A stretch of 64,000 nt of DNA from Candidatus Freyarchaeota archaeon (GCA_030587365.1 JAUQZE010000006.1:1-64000); one strand, 5' to 3'. Numbered from the stretch's first letter, positions 1-9,136 are shown. Made by a program: numbers and translations. Notes: a model not told the origin generated them from the sequence alone.

Positions 1-152
1 CTGCCGCACAGCTCATCGATTAGCTGGTCTTGTGCCTTCTCCAGTACTGCTCTGAGGACTTCTTTGTTCAGGTTGGCTTCGTCTAGGCTTCTGGATAGGG
101 GGATAAGACTTAAATCGCCGGTAACCTGTATCTGGTTATTTAGGGATATTAT
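1..152 (-). CDS. Transposase-like protein, N-terminal part only (runs off the left edge)
   Basis: About 50 codons are open on the minus strand and continue past the left edge. The peptide ends ...DQLIDELCG, which resembles the N-terminal region of archaeal transposases in which an E/DLCG motif follows a short helical segment; this match is from memory and is weak. A strong AGGAGGTG Shine-Dalgarno sequence lies just upstream at about 160-167, yet no ATG, GTG or TTG follows in this frame. The best-placed codon is ATA at 150-152, so the start may be mutated from ATG or non-canonical. A GTG directly at the ribosome-binding site gives only an eight-codon peptide in another frame. The element boundary is not visible. 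Confidence 0.35.
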   Translation of the reverse strand, partial: MISLNNQIQVTGDLSLIPLSRSLDEANLNKEVLRAVLEKAQDQLIDELCG

Positions 153-331
153 TGGGCTCCACCTCCTTGTTTGTTTTCTGATAACCTATAACATAGGAGG
201 GACCCAATTAATCCCTAAAAGTTAACCGATTAGCAGACACAACCAATTTTTTAACAGAAGGATATAGTAAAATCTAGTTTAATTGTAAAAACTCGATGTG
301 AACGAAGAACCTAATACCAAAAAATAAAAGA

Positions 332-340
332 TTTATATAA
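332..340 (+). promoter_or_regulatory. TATA-like box upstream of the zinc-finger gene
   Basis: TTTATATAA lies about 80 bases before the ATG at 418, in AT-rich DNA that otherwise holds no gene between 153 and 417. Archaeal transcription would start about 25 bases downstream, leaving a leader of roughly 50 bases that includes the GAGGAAGAG ribosome-binding site. Confidence 0.4.
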
Positions 341-417
341 CATATACCCATAGAAGCCATAACTAAACCCAAAAAATGTGAAAAGCTAACCACAGACTAA
401 CAAAGAGGAAGAGCCAA

Positions 418-663
418 ATGAGATTCTGCGATTTTTGTGTCGAGAAGGCTCGGTATAGATGTAAGAGGCATCGTAAAAGTTTTTGTAGAGACCATGGTCT
501 GAGATGTCCGGGTTGTGGAGCCGAGCTCTGTATGGATTGTCTTACCAGAAGGGAGTGTCCCAACTGCCGCACAGAGTTATTTATCTGTCCCACTTGTCTT
601 TCAAATAGGAAGATATCGCGGCTTAGAGCGGACACTGGTAAATGTCCTGTTTGTGGTAAATAA
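418..663 (+). CDS. Small multi-zinc-finger protein
   Basis: This 81-residue protein is dominated by metal-binding cysteine pairs. The N-terminus has a B-box-like pattern (CDFC, then a Cys, then CRDH). It is followed by CPGC, CMDC, CPNC, CPTC and a terminal CPVCGK. The spacing allows about three to four zinc sites and leaves almost no other domain. The start is well placed behind GAGGAAGAG. Such small proteins usually mediate protein or nucleic-acid contacts, but no function can be assigned. It is followed on the same strand by glycerate kinase after about 110 bases and is probably transcribed alone. Confidence 0.75.
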   Translation: MRFCDFCVEKARYRCKRHRKSFCRDHGLRCPGCGAELCMDCLTRRECPNCRTELFICPTCLSNRKISRLRADTGKCPVCGK

Positions 664-772
664 TGTAAAATTCAGTATAGAAATTAGAAATCTTGTTTTC
701 TATATTTTTGGGTTGTAAGTAGGGTAGGATACTAATTGTTTCGCAAAAGCTTCTTAATTTTCGACACCAAAT

Positions 773-2176
773 ATGAATGTTATGTCAAAACCGATGATTA
801 AAAATTACGACAAGCTTGTTGGGAAATCTAAGGGGCGGAATAAGCTTGCTAGAGAGAGTGTACTGGCTTTAATTGAGTCTGCGTTGAGAGCCGCCGATCC
901 TAGGTTGGCTGTGAAGAAAAGCCTTCTTTTAAATGGAGATAAATTAACAATTAATGGGAAAATCTTGGAGCTTGAAGGTTTAGGTAATATTTATGTTGTT
1001 GGGGGAGGTAAAGCGAGTGGTGCCATGGCGGAAGTTGTTGAAGAAGTTTTGGGGGGAAGAATTAGTGAGGGTTGTGTGAACATTCTCAGAGGTACTAGGG
1101 ACAGGTTTAGAACCTCGAAAATTGAACTGGTGGAAGCTTCGCATCCTGTTCCTGATAAAAATGGGTTAGAGGGAGCCGAGAGGATAATGGATTTAGCGGG
1201 AAGAGCCCAGGAAAATGATCTCGTTTTATGCCTGATTTCGGGTGGGGGATCGGCTTTGATTCCTTTACCGGTGGAGGGGGTCTCGTTAGAAGAGCTTCAG
1301 GAGGTTAATACGGCTCTACTTAAGTGCGGGGCGGACATAAATGCGATGAACTCTGTGCGTAAACATCTCTCAGCTATTGGAGGTGGAAATCTTGCCAAGG
1401 CGGCTTATCCCGCCACGGTGATTAGTCTCATAATATCTGATGTGGTTGGCGACCCTCTAGAAACCATAGCCTCTGGTCTAACGGTTCCAGATTCCACCAC
1501 GTACGGGGATGCGGTTAACGTCTTGAAGGAGTATAAGATTTGGAGTTCTTGCCCAGAGGGGGTAAGGAAACATCTGGAGGAGGGTTTTAAGGGAAATTAT
1601 CCTGAGACGCCCAAACCCGGTGACCCGGTGTTTGAGAATGTTTTTAATCTGCTTATTGCCACAAATAGAATGGCGTGTATGGCTGCGCAGGAAGAGGGAC
1701 AGAAAAGGGGATTGAACTCCCTAGTGTTAACGACTTATTTGGAGGGAGAAGCTAAGGATGTGGGTATCTTGGTCAGCGGAATCGCTAAAGAAATCTTATA
1801 TCGCAATATGCCTTGGGAAAAGCCTGTAGTAGTTATTTTGGGGGGTGAAACCACCGTCACGGTGCGTGGTAAAACTTCGGGCAGAGGCGGAAGAAATCAA
1901 GAATTGGCTCTGAGTGCTGCGCTTAAACTAGCAGGTGTAGAGGGGGTGGCCATAGGAGCTGTGGACAGCGACGGCGTTGACGGCTTTTCCGAAGCTGCGG
2001 GTGCAGTTATTGACGGTCAAACCATTTTGGAGTCGAGGAGAAGAGGGCTGGACGCTGCTAGCTTTCTTTTGGAGAATAACTCTACGGCTTTCTTTGAGGG
2101 CTTAGATGACTGCTTGATTTTCACCGGTCCAACAGGAACCAATGTGAATGACTTGGTGTTTATAGTAGTGGTTTAG
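773..2176 (+). CDS. gck: Glycerate 2-kinase (GckA/MOFRL family)
   Basis: The 467-residue product matches the MOFRL-type glycerate kinase family, which phosphorylates D-glycerate to 2-phosphoglycerate with ATP. It has the N-terminal glycine-rich GGGKASGAMAE motif (residues about 75-85), the SGGGSALIP motif (about 160), the ISDVVGDP segment (about 220), and the C-terminal MOFRL-domain signatures GGETTVTV, GRGGRNQE and DSDGVDG, ending GPTGTNVND. Length is normal for the family. In archaea this enzyme belongs to modified Entner-Doudoroff or glycerate and serine metabolism. There is no clear Shine-Dalgarno sequence before the ATG at 773, so the start could be at one of the nearby downstream methionines. 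Confidence 0.9.
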   Translation: MNVMSKPMIKNYDKLVGKSKGRNKLARESVLALIESALRAADPRLAVKKSLLLNGDKLTINGKILELEGLGNIYVVGGGKASGAMAEVVEEVLGGRISEGCVNILRGTRDRFRTSKIELVEASHPVPDKNGLEGAERIMDLAGRAQENDLVLCLISGGGSALIPLPVEGVSLEELQEVNTALLKCGADINAMNSVRKHLSAIGGGNLAKAAYPATVISLIISDVVGDPLETIASGLTVPDSTTYGDAVNVLKEYKIWSSCPEGVRKHLEEGFKGNYPETPKPGDPVFENVFNLLIATNRMACMAAQEEGQKRGLNSLVLTTYLEGEAKDVGILVSGIAKEILYRNMPWEKPVVVILGGETTVTVRGKTSGRGGRNQELALSAALKLAGVEGVAIGAVDSDGVDGFSEAAGAVIDGQTILESRRRGLDAASFLLENNSTAFFEGLDDCLIFTGPTGTNVNDLVFIVVV

Positions 2177-2274
2177 TTTTTATGATTATCGTCTAGGTGA
2201 AGAGGCTACGAGTTCCACCGTGCAACACGTCAAACTTCAGATGGAAAGCATGGCCCCTTTAAGGGAGAGGTAGT

Positions 2275-3702
2275 TTATAAGAGCGCTATTAGTTCCTCTA
2301 GTGCCTGAAGTACCCTTTTTCCTTTTTTGGTTATTGTGAAGTATCTTCTTCTTTCCTTGGTAAAGGAGTCTACGAGTTCTTTTTGTTCCATTTTATCCAG
2401 GTGTTGGTATACGGCTTGTATGGAGATTTTCTTATCGGTTGCTTTCCAGATTTCGTAACCGTAAGATTCTCCCAGGTCCAGTAGTCTAAGTATTTTTAGT
2501 TTAGTGCTTATGTCCCAGCCGCGGGCGCGTAGTCTTAGTGTTTCCCTTCTTAATTCTGATTCCTCTTTTGTGAGTGCTTCAAGTACGTAGGGAGCCTTGA
2601 GACCCGTAGCGGTTATGAGGCAAACCACGGTTTCGGATTCTGAGATTTTTCCTTGGTTTACCAGGGTTTGAAGGGATGCTATGGTTGTGGCGCTTGCTGG
2701 TTCCACAAAAATTCCCTCAGACTTTGCCAGTAGCCGCTCAGCTTCTAATGTTTGTTCGTCGGGTACCGCGATACTGGTTCCGTTCGATTCTCTTACAGCT
2801 TGGAGTGCCAGCTTTCCGTAGGCGGGATTCGCTACTAGTAGCGCTAGAGCTCTAGTTTCTGGTTTCTCTACAGTTGCTATGTCTTGATTAAGTTTGTATG
2901 CTTCTGTGATTGGTGCGCATCCCGAAGGTTGAACAACCACAATCCTAGGCTCTTTTTTTATCAGGTCTAAGGCGCTTAGTTCTTGGAAACCTTTCCAGAT
3001 GGAATAAGTGGTGCTCCCGGATCCAGTGGGAACTATCAGCCAGTCGGGCACTCCGTGCTGTTCGAATATCTCAAAAGAAATCGTTTTTTGAGCTTCTATG
3101 GTAAGGGGGTTGAGTTCAGGTGTAGCCTGATAGTTTCCATTAACCCTCTTCTCTGCTTCGAGTATCGCTTCGTCAACTATTTCGCCTTTTTCAATTATTT
3201 CCGCGTCGTATATGTGCATCTGAGCCAGTTTTCCCAGATCTACTCTTTTGGGTACAATTATTGTGGATTTAATTCCCGCCTTAGCCGAGTATGCTGCGAT
3301 TGAGGCGCCCATGTTACCGTTGGAAGCGCATATTACTTTCTTGTATCCCAGATCCAGTGCGTTCGATATCATGAGTGTAGCGGCGCGATCTCTGAAGGAA
3401 TTTGTGGGATTCGTTGTTTCATCCTTAAGAAGCAGATTTTTGACACCCAGCTTTTTGGACAGGTTTTTCGCTCGTCGGAGAGGAGTTCCCCCCTCACCCA
3501 ATGTTACGATATTATCCTTACTGACTGGCGGTAAGAGTGACGCATACCTCCAGAAACCAGTACCCTCAAAGGATTTCCCGATTCTTTCATAAGGATACCG
3601 GTATTGAAGTAGTGATCCGCATTTTTTGCAAACCGCTTGTATAGGATACGGATCATACTCTGAATCGCATCCCGTGCATTTCAGAAAAGTTGTTGAAGGC
3701 AT
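2275..3702 (-). CDS. Threonine-synthase-like PLP-fold protein with C-terminal PadR-type winged helix
   Basis: The 475-residue protein has three parts. Residues 1-30 form a zinc ribbon (C9, C12, C25, C28), as in archaeal threonine synthases. Residues about 45-390 are a fold-type II PLP enzyme domain with LKDET, NPTNSFRDR, SNGNMGAS and the phosphate-binding-like PTGSGSTT. Residues about 395-475 are a winged helix resembling PadR (LLDLGESYGYEIWK ... AVYQHLDKME ... RRRYFTITKKGK). The canonical family motif is SFKDR, whose Lys forms the Schiff base; here position 104 is Arg (codon AGA). Either the subfamily uses another residue or it is not a classical threonine synthase. The winged helix suggests regulation or DNA binding coupled to the PLP domain. 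It is transcribed alone. Confidence 0.75.
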   Translation of the reverse strand: MPSTTFLKCTGCDSEYDPYPIQAVCKKCGSLLQYRYPYERIGKSFEGTGFWRYASLLPPVSKDNIVTLGEGGTPLRRAKNLSKKLGVKNLLLKDETTNPTNSFRDRAATLMISNALDLGYKKVICASNGNMGASIAAYSAKAGIKSTIIVPKRVDLGKLAQMHIYDAEIIEKGEIVDEAILEAEKRVNGNYQATPELNPLTIEAQKTISFEIFEQHGVPDWLIVPTGSGSTTYSIWKGFQELSALDLIKKEPRIVVVQPSGCAPITEAYKLNQDIATVEKPETRALALLVANPAYGKLALQAVRESNGTSIAVPDEQTLEAERLLAKSEGIFVEPASATTIASLQTLVNQGKISESETVVCLITATGLKAPYVLEALTKEESELRRETLRLRARGWDISTKLKILRLLDLGESYGYEIWKATDKKISIQAVYQHLDKMEQKELVDSFTKERRRYFTITKKGKRVLQALEELIALL

Positions 3703-3869
3703 TGAACCTCTCCCTTGAAAGTTTAATAACGTCTAATCACAGCTTTTCTATTATAGTTTATTCTCTAGCATAAAGGGGTTTATAAAGGATACAAGGAAAT
3801 TTTAATAGTGGAGGCAGTCTTGTAAATTTTAGAGAAAAATGCTTTGGAAAGGAGATTTAATTCCGAGTT

Positions 3870-4442
3870 TTGAGGAGAGTACTGTTGTTGGAGCCAAGTG
3901 GCGAATCTGTGTTTGATGTTTCCCGCTTCCTTTTCAGATTTGAGAACAGTCCAGTAAGGGTTACTGTTATCAAGGATTATCCAAAAATTCAGATTGGCAA
4001 TAGAAACCTTGGTCCTTTTGTGGAGGGGAGAGAAATGAGTCTGAAACTATGGGAAGCAGCGGAACTTGTGCAGCAGGGAATTGTTAGATACAAGGAGGAA
4101 ACCAAGTTCAACGTATCTGAGCTGTATAAACAGTCTTGGAGTGAAGCGAATAAGCCCCAACTCCAACAAATTGAGCCGAATTTTTACCAAAAACTTAGAA
4201 TGTGTTACAAGGATCCCAGCGTAGAAGACTCGGAGAAGGAAAAGGTGGAGGGGATGGTGACAGATCTTATGTCGCAACGCTTATCTAAGATTCTGAAAAT
4301 CGCCCTCAGGGGGGGAAGTAGGTCAGAAATGGTTAAAAATATGACAGAAGAGGAGAAATGGCTTTATGATAGAGTGAACAATCTTATCCGAAGATGGGAG
4401 AGTGGGCTACGCATTTTTAAAAAGGAGGCTATTAAAGAGTAA
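3870..4442 (+). CDS. gins23: GINS complex subunit, Gins23-like
   Basis: The product is a 190-residue protein lying 66 bases upstream of mcm on the same strand. GINS is part of the CMG-like replicative helicase with MCM and the Cdc45/RecJ homologue. The N-terminal 60 residues look like the small B domain (VRVTVIKDYPKIQIG ... EMSLKLWEAAELVQQG). The C-terminal part is the helical A domain with RGGSRSEMVKNMTEEEKWLYDRV. B before A is the Psf2/Psf3 order, hence Gins23 rather than Gins51. The TTG at 3870 has GGAG about 15 bases upstream; an in-frame TTG at 3885 has GAGGAG eight bases before it and is an equally good start. Family membership is inferred from motifs and synteny. Confidence 0.75.
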   Translation: MRRVLLLEPSGESVFDVSRFLFRFENSPVRVTVIKDYPKIQIGNRNLGPFVEGREMSLKLWEAAELVQQGIVRYKEETKFNVSELYKQSWSEANKPQLQQIEPNFYQKLRMCYKDPSVEDSEKEKVEGMVTDLMSQRLSKILKIALRGGSRSEMVKNMTEEEKWLYDRVNNLIRRWESGLRIFKKEAIKE

Positions 4443-4508
4443 ATCATAGAGAACCATACTCTACTTCCAAAAACAAAAAGCTACTAAATTTCGTAAGAGG
4501 AGATAATA

Positions 4509-6563
4509 ATGAGTGGTGAAGCACCCGCCGAAAGATTCCAAAACTTCGTCAAAACTTATCGCACAGAATCAGGCTCGATGGAGTATCGTGAAAAGATCCA
4601 GAAGATGACAGTAACAGGCGAGCGAAGCCTGGTAATTCATTTCGATGACTTAATCAGATTCGATCCAGAATTGGCAAAAACAATACTAGAAAAGCCAGAA
4701 AAAACTCTGAAAGATTTGGATCAAGCGCTAAGAAGAATTATAGAAAGCGAGGATCCAGAATTCGCCGAGGGCGTGGAAAACTTCCATGTTCGCTTAGCCA
4801 AACTACCCGAAGAACATCACGTCAATCTCAGAAAGATTAGATCGCAGCATATTGGACAATTATTAATGGTGGGTGGAATACTCACCAGAGCCAGTGAAGT
4901 GAAACCCAAAATCGTAGAAGCGGTATTCATCTGCCAGAGATGCGGTGAAGTAATGCCTACAAAGCAACTAGATACAAAAATAAACCAACCATCAGAGTGT
5001 TTCAATCCTTCATGCAGAAGAAAAGGCCCCTTCAAACTAATCATAGAGGAATCAAAATTTATCGATTGGCAGAAAATAAGAATACAGGAAAAACCAGAAG
5101 AACTACCACCAGGACAACTACCCCGAAGCCTAGACGCGATTCTTATCGACGACGTCGTGGATATCGCAAGGCCTGGAGATAGAATCACTCTAGCTGGAAT
5201 ATTACACTCAACACCAGAAACCACACCTAGGGGTGGAAGCCTCGTAACTTTTAGAAGCTTCCTCGAAGTAAACAACGTAGATGTCTCAGAGGTAGAACTC
5301 GAAACAGTGGAGATAACTGAAGAGGACGAGAAAAAGATCAAAGAACTGGCAGAAGATCCCTTCGTATACCAAAAAATAATCCGATCCATAGCCCCCAGCA
5401 TATATGGAATGGAAAACGTCAAAGAAGCCGTAGCCCTACTGCTTTTCGGCGGACAACCAAAAACAATGGAAGACGGCGTCAAAATAAGAGGGGACGCAAA
5501 CATACTCATAGTAGGTGATCCAGGAACCGCAAAGAGTCAGCTGTTACAATATGTAGCGCGTATCGCACCCCGAGGATTGTACACCTCAGGCAAGGGAACC
5601 ACCGCCGCAGGACTCACAGCTGCGGTTCTTCATGATCCAGACACCGGAACCTTGATCTTAGAGGCGGGAGCCTTGGTGATCGCAGATCGGGGAGTGGCGT
5701 GTGTAGATGAGATGGACAAAATGAGGGAACAGGATCGAGTTGCCATCCATGAGGCGATGGAACAGGGAACTGTGTCCATTGCAAAGGCGGGAATTGTAGC
5801 TACACTTAACGCTCGCACCGCGATACTCGCAGCAGCGAATCCAGCACTAGGACGATGGAACCCTTACAAGTCGGTTGCTGAAAACTTTAAGCTGCCTGCT
5901 ACTATTCTTTCTAGGTTTGACTTGATATTCGTGCTCGTGGATCGACCAATGGAGGAGCAGGATAAGATGATGACCGACCACATTCTCGCACTACATAGAG
6001 CTCAAGCAATTGATAAATCGCCTCCCGTTCCACCTGAACTTTTAAGAAAATATTTCGTCTACGCCAGAAAGAATGTTCATCCAAAATTGTCTCAGGATGC
6101 GGCGGAAAAGCTGAGAGGATTCTATTTGGATATGAGAAAGATGGGTGAGCAGCCAGAAGCACCAGTACCCATAACCGCTCGCCAGTTAGAAGCTTTGGTA
6201 AGGCTTTCAGAGGCTAGAGCCCGCATGGCGCTGCACGGAGAGGTTTTACCGGAAGACGCAGAAGCGGTAATTCGACTAATGCAGTTCTCACTGAGGCAAG
6301 TAGGCAGAGACGAACAAGGGCTATTTGATATTGACAGCATATACATAGGAGTCTCTAAGAGCCAGCGTGACAAGATGCAAGCAATTCTGGATATTCTCAA
6401 GATTTTAGAAGAACAGTCAGGTGCACCAGTTCCTTTAGACGCGGTTATAGAGAAAGCCGCGTTGGACAATTTGGATGCGGCTTTTGTTAACCACGCTTTG
6501 AATCAGTTAAAGAACGACGGAATTCTATTTGAGCCCAAACCGGGGTTTTTGAAGAGAGTCTAA
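4509..6563 (+). CDS. mcm: Replicative DNA helicase MCM
   Basis: The 684-residue protein is a full-length archaeal MCM. It has an N-terminal oligonucleotide-binding region with a zinc site (CQRCGE ... CFNPSC, about residues 140-170), then the AAA+ core with Walker A GDPGTAKSQ (about 335), Walker B CVDEMDKM (about 400), sensor 1 AAANPALG and the arginine finger SRFD. A C-terminal winged helix follows after about residue 600. It acts as a homohexamer unwinding DNA at the fork and pairs with the upstream GINS gene. The ATG follows AAGAGGAGA. The first 1.1 kb of the coding strand is markedly T-poor and A-rich, and the last 0.9 kb is more balanced. Confidence 0.97.
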   Translation: MSGEAPAERFQNFVKTYRTESGSMEYREKIQKMTVTGERSLVIHFDDLIRFDPELAKTILEKPEKTLKDLDQALRRIIESEDPEFAEGVENFHVRLAKLPEEHHVNLRKIRSQHIGQLLMVGGILTRASEVKPKIVEAVFICQRCGEVMPTKQLDTKINQPSECFNPSCRRKGPFKLIIEESKFIDWQKIRIQEKPEELPPGQLPRSLDAILIDDVVDIARPGDRITLAGILHSTPETTPRGGSLVTFRSFLEVNNVDVSEVELETVEITEEDEKKIKELAEDPFVYQKIIRSIAPSIYGMENVKEAVALLLFGGQPKTMEDGVKIRGDANILIVGDPGTAKSQLLQYVARIAPRGLYTSGKGTTAAGLTAAVLHDPDTGTLILEAGALVIADRGVACVDEMDKMREQDRVAIHEAMEQGTVSIAKAGIVATLNARTAILAAANPALGRWNPYKSVAENFKLPATILSRFDLIFVLVDRPMEEQDKMMTDHILALHRAQAIDKSPPVPPELLRKYFVYARKNVHPKLSQDAAEKLRGFYLDMRKMGEQPEAPVPITARQLEALVRLSEARARMALHGEVLPEDAEAVIRLMQFSLRQVGRDEQGLFDIDSIYIGVSKSQRDKMQAILDILKILEEQSGAPVPLDAVIEKAALDNLDAAFVNHALNQLKNDGILFEPKPGFLKRV

Positions 6564-6671
6564 TCCACTGTTCCCATAAATCAAAAATCATGGAATCTAC
6601 AAATTCGGCGCTTTCCCCCACTCAGAAGAGGTATCCGCTCAAAAAAGAGATTTTCAGATAAAAAGTTGCTA

Positions 6672-6761
6672 CTAGGTAAGGCAAGTATTTTTTTACTCGC
6701 CCAACCTAGAGAAGAAATACAAATTTTTTGCATTCGGTTGACTACTGAAGCCGCTGGCTTC
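6672..6761. other. Two adjacent inverted repeats between convergent genes
   Basis: The first is a long interrupted hairpin. CTAGGT (6672-6677) pairs with ACCTAG (6704-6709), GGC (6680-6682) with GCC (6699-6701), and AGT (6684-6686) with ACT (6695-6697), around a T-rich loop. The second is GAAGCC/GGCTTC (6747-6752, 6756-6761) with a three-base loop. They lie between the ends of mcm and the convergent roadblock gene. They could terminate transcription from both sides or be a remnant of a transposon end with subterminal hairpins. No coding sequence is visible in 6564-6786. Confidence 0.45.
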
Positions 6762-6786
6762 CTACTATGTTTTTTAATTACGAATT

Positions 6787-7257
6787 TTACTCTGCTTGCA
6801 CTGGAAGTTCATCGGTGCTTGAGGCAGAAATTAAGCTTTCCTGTGGGAGATAATACTGTTTCAGGATAGCTTCGTATGACTCCTCTATTTTTCTAAGGGC
6901 TTCTAGATGTTTTTCAATTCCGCTCGTAACCTTTTTAATACTAGCATCTTTTTTGATGACTGTGGTAAGAACTGTGAGGCTTCCTACCCCTTGGATCAAA
7001 ATGTTTCCCTTGTCTCCGCTTATTAAGATTTTTTTCACTTCTCCCTTGGTTAAATGGCTTGCCAGATTTGAACTAATGTAAAACGCCACAGTTTCCGCAC
7101 ATGCGATGAGACCTTCATCAATGTTTTCTTTAAGAGTAGTGGCTAGAAGTCTACCATCCGCATAGGTGAGTGACGAGAAGTCTATAGCGGGATTTCTTTT
7201 TTGCATCTCTTTTAAAATATCCAATGCTTGATCACGCAGAACCTGAAATCGAGACAT
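6787..7257 (-). CDS. Roadblock/LC7-domain protein
   Basis: The product is about 156 residues from the chosen ATG, which has TGGAGGA seven bases upstream; an ATG at 7263 overlaps the ribosome-binding site. The sequence shows the alternating helix-strand pattern of roadblock/LC7 domains: an N-terminal helix (VLRDQALDILKEMQKR), a strand with FSSLTYADGRLLATT, a helix with CAETVAFYISSNLASHL, then strands KKILISGDKGNILIQGVG and LTVLTTVIKK, and a C-terminal charged helix. In archaea such proteins are often partners of small Ras-like GTPases, but none is visible here. The assignment is from pattern only. Confidence 0.6.
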   Translation of the reverse strand: MSRFQVLRDQALDILKEMQKRNPAIDFSSLTYADGRLLATTLKENIDEGLIACAETVAFYISSNLASHLTKGEVKKILISGDKGNILIQGVGSLTVLTTVIKKDASIKKVTSGIEKHLEALRKIEESYEAILKQYYLPQESLISASSTDELPVQAE

Positions 7258-7633
7258 TTTCATTCCTCCATCACAACTTCTATAACTGATTCTAATCCAC
7301 ATATTTACTGTTCAGAGCCGAGTATTGATAGGGGGAATCCGATATCAACAATCCCACACTTGGAAAAGCTCTAACAGTACACAATTGATTATCTAAATTT
7401 ACTTAATAAACACCACAAATTTTCCAGTTTAAAAAGTCCAAAAGTTTCGTCACACAAAAAAATAATATTAACCGAAAACAAATCAGGCAAAATTATATTT
7501 GAGGAGAGTCAAAATTGGGAAAAAAATAGTGGAGTTAGGATTGCATTTTCCAGTATATTCACAGTTAAAGGCAGGTATGATTTAACTGAAAAGAGATGTC
7601 TAGAGTATTAATAGCTCGAGATTTCGGCTTTAT
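7258..7633. other. Intergenic region, no gene recognised
   Basis: These AT-rich 376 bases separate the start of the roadblock gene from the end of trpB2. A GAGGAGAG motif near 7501 on the plus strand resembles a ribosome-binding site, but only peptides of about two dozen codons with an unusual ATT start follow. I see no tRNA, repeat or credible ORF. Confidence 0.4.
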
Positions 7634-9016
7634 TTATTGATCATTTATCCATGGATAGAGGTCTCTGAGTTCTTTCATAGCTTCGTCGACTTTTTCTTTC
7701 GGATACTCGTAGGCTTTCAGTTTGCCAGAGTGGTAATCGTCGTAAGCCTGCATATCAAAGTAACCATGTCCGCACAGTGGGAAAAATATGGTCTTTTCCT
7801 CACCAGTTTCTTTGCATCTTAGTGCTTCGTCAACTGCAGCCTTAATGGCATGTGCAGGTTCTGGTGCAGGAACTACGCCCTCAGTCCGAGAGAATAGGAT
7901 GGCTGTCTCGAATACTTCAAGCTGATTGTAAGCCTTGACCCCCACTTTGCCTTCCTTATGGAGTAGACACAGTGTAGGGGCTTTCCCGTGATAACGCAAA
8001 CCTCCTGCGTGTATCGGAGGTGGGATGAACGTGTGACCAAGCGTATACATTTTGAATAGCGGAGTCATTCGGGCTACGTCTGCATGGTCATACATATAGT
8101 TACCCTTTGTCATAGATGGACACGCCGTGGGTTCAACAGCAACAAACTCGCAATCCTTGGGAGCATGGTTGGAAACCTTATCATAGTAGAAGGGATAGAA
8201 CGCTCCCGAGAAACTGCTACCGCCGCCAATGCAGCCGAATATAATGTCGGGGTAATCATCAATTTGTTCGAATTGCTTTATAGCTTCCTGTCCAATAACT
8301 GTTTGGTGTAGGAGCACATGGCTGAGTACGCTTCCTAGAGTGTATCTCGTATTATCATGGGATACGGCGTCTTCCATAGCTTCGCTTATGGCTAATCCAA
8401 GACTTCCCGAATTTTTAGGGTCGTCCTCTAATACTCTTCTGCCGAATTCGGTGTTATTACTTGGACTTGCGTGAACCTGTGCGCCCCAGTTTTCCATCAT
8501 GACTTTTCGGTAAGGTTTCTGTTGATAACTAACTTTAACCATATAGACTGCACATTCCAATCCAAACATTGAACAACCGTACGCAAGTGCGGAGCCCCAC
8601 TGTCCAGCTCCGGTTTCTGTTGTTATTCTTTCTATGCCCTGTTTCATGTTGTAATAGGCTTGGGCTACGGCGGTGTTGGGCTTGTGGCTTCCAGGTGGGC
8701 TTACTCCCTCGTATTTGTAGTAGATTTTTGCTGGTGTTTTTAGGGCTTTTTCAAGTCCGGTTGCTCTGTAGAGTGGAGTTGGTCTCCAGATTCGGTAAAC
8801 TTCTCGTACTTCTTCAGGGATCTTTATCCAACGTTCTTGGCTTATTTCTTGTTTTATGAGTTCTTTTGCGAATATGGGTTCTAGTGCTGAGGGGTTTACT
8901 GGTTCTTTGGTTTCGGGGCTTATTGGGGGTGGCAACGGCTTTGGGAGATCTGGCGCTATGTTGTACCACTGCTTGGGTATATCCTCCTCATTTAACATTA
9001 TCTTCCTGGATACCAT
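7634..9016 (-). CDS. trpB2: Tryptophan synthase beta chain, TrpB2 type
   Basis: The product is about 460 residues, longer than the roughly 400 of TrpB1 and typical of TrpB2. It catalyses PLP-dependent condensation of indole and serine to tryptophan; TrpB2 enzymes commonly work without a tightly bound alpha subunit. The PLP lysine lies in GSHKPNTA, the glycine loop is CIGGGSSFSG, and ETGAGQWG is present. The ATG at 9016 has AGGTG five bases upstream and is preferred over GTG at 9025. It is divergent from the trpY-like gene, with paired TGTACA boxes between them. No other trp biosynthetic genes are in the window, fitting TrpB2 as a salvage enzyme for indole. Confidence 0.92.
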   Translation of the reverse strand: MVSRKIMLNEEDIPKQWYNIAPDLPKPLPPPISPETKEPVNPSALEPIFAKELIKQEISQERWIKIPEEVREVYRIWRPTPLYRATGLEKALKTPAKIYYKYEGVSPPGSHKPNTAVAQAYYNMKQGIERITTETGAGQWGSALAYGCSMFGLECAVYMVKVSYQQKPYRKVMMENWGAQVHASPSNNTEFGRRVLEDDPKNSGSLGLAISEAMEDAVSHDNTRYTLGSVLSHVLLHQTVIGQEAIKQFEQIDDYPDIIFGCIGGGSSFSGAFYPFYYDKVSNHAPKDCEFVAVEPTACPSMTKGNYMYDHADVARMTPLFKMYTLGHTFIPPPIHAGGLRYHGKAPTLCLLHKEGKVGVKAYNQLEVFETAILFSRTEGVVPAPEPAHAIKAAVDEALRCKETGEEKTIFFPLCGHGYFDMQAYDDYHSGKLKAYEYPKEKVDEAMKELRDLYPWINDQ

Positions 9017-9136
9017 GTTTTTCACCTTTCACTTTTGTCTTATTACTCCCTCTGAATGTTAGGAGTTGTGTATTTGATAAATCTTAAATACTTATATGAA
9101 CATTATTTGTTACTTAGGTTAAATTTAAATCTTACG

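Noticed and set aside
4817..5509. Long antisense ORF (230 codons) inside mcm
   Set aside because: It mirrors the A-rich codon use of mcm on the opposite strand, is Ser-rich without motifs, and mcm is unquestionable.
7500..7600. Small ORF behind GAGGAG in the trpB2/roadblock gap
   Set aside because: The only frame following the site starts with ATT and ends after about two dozen codons.
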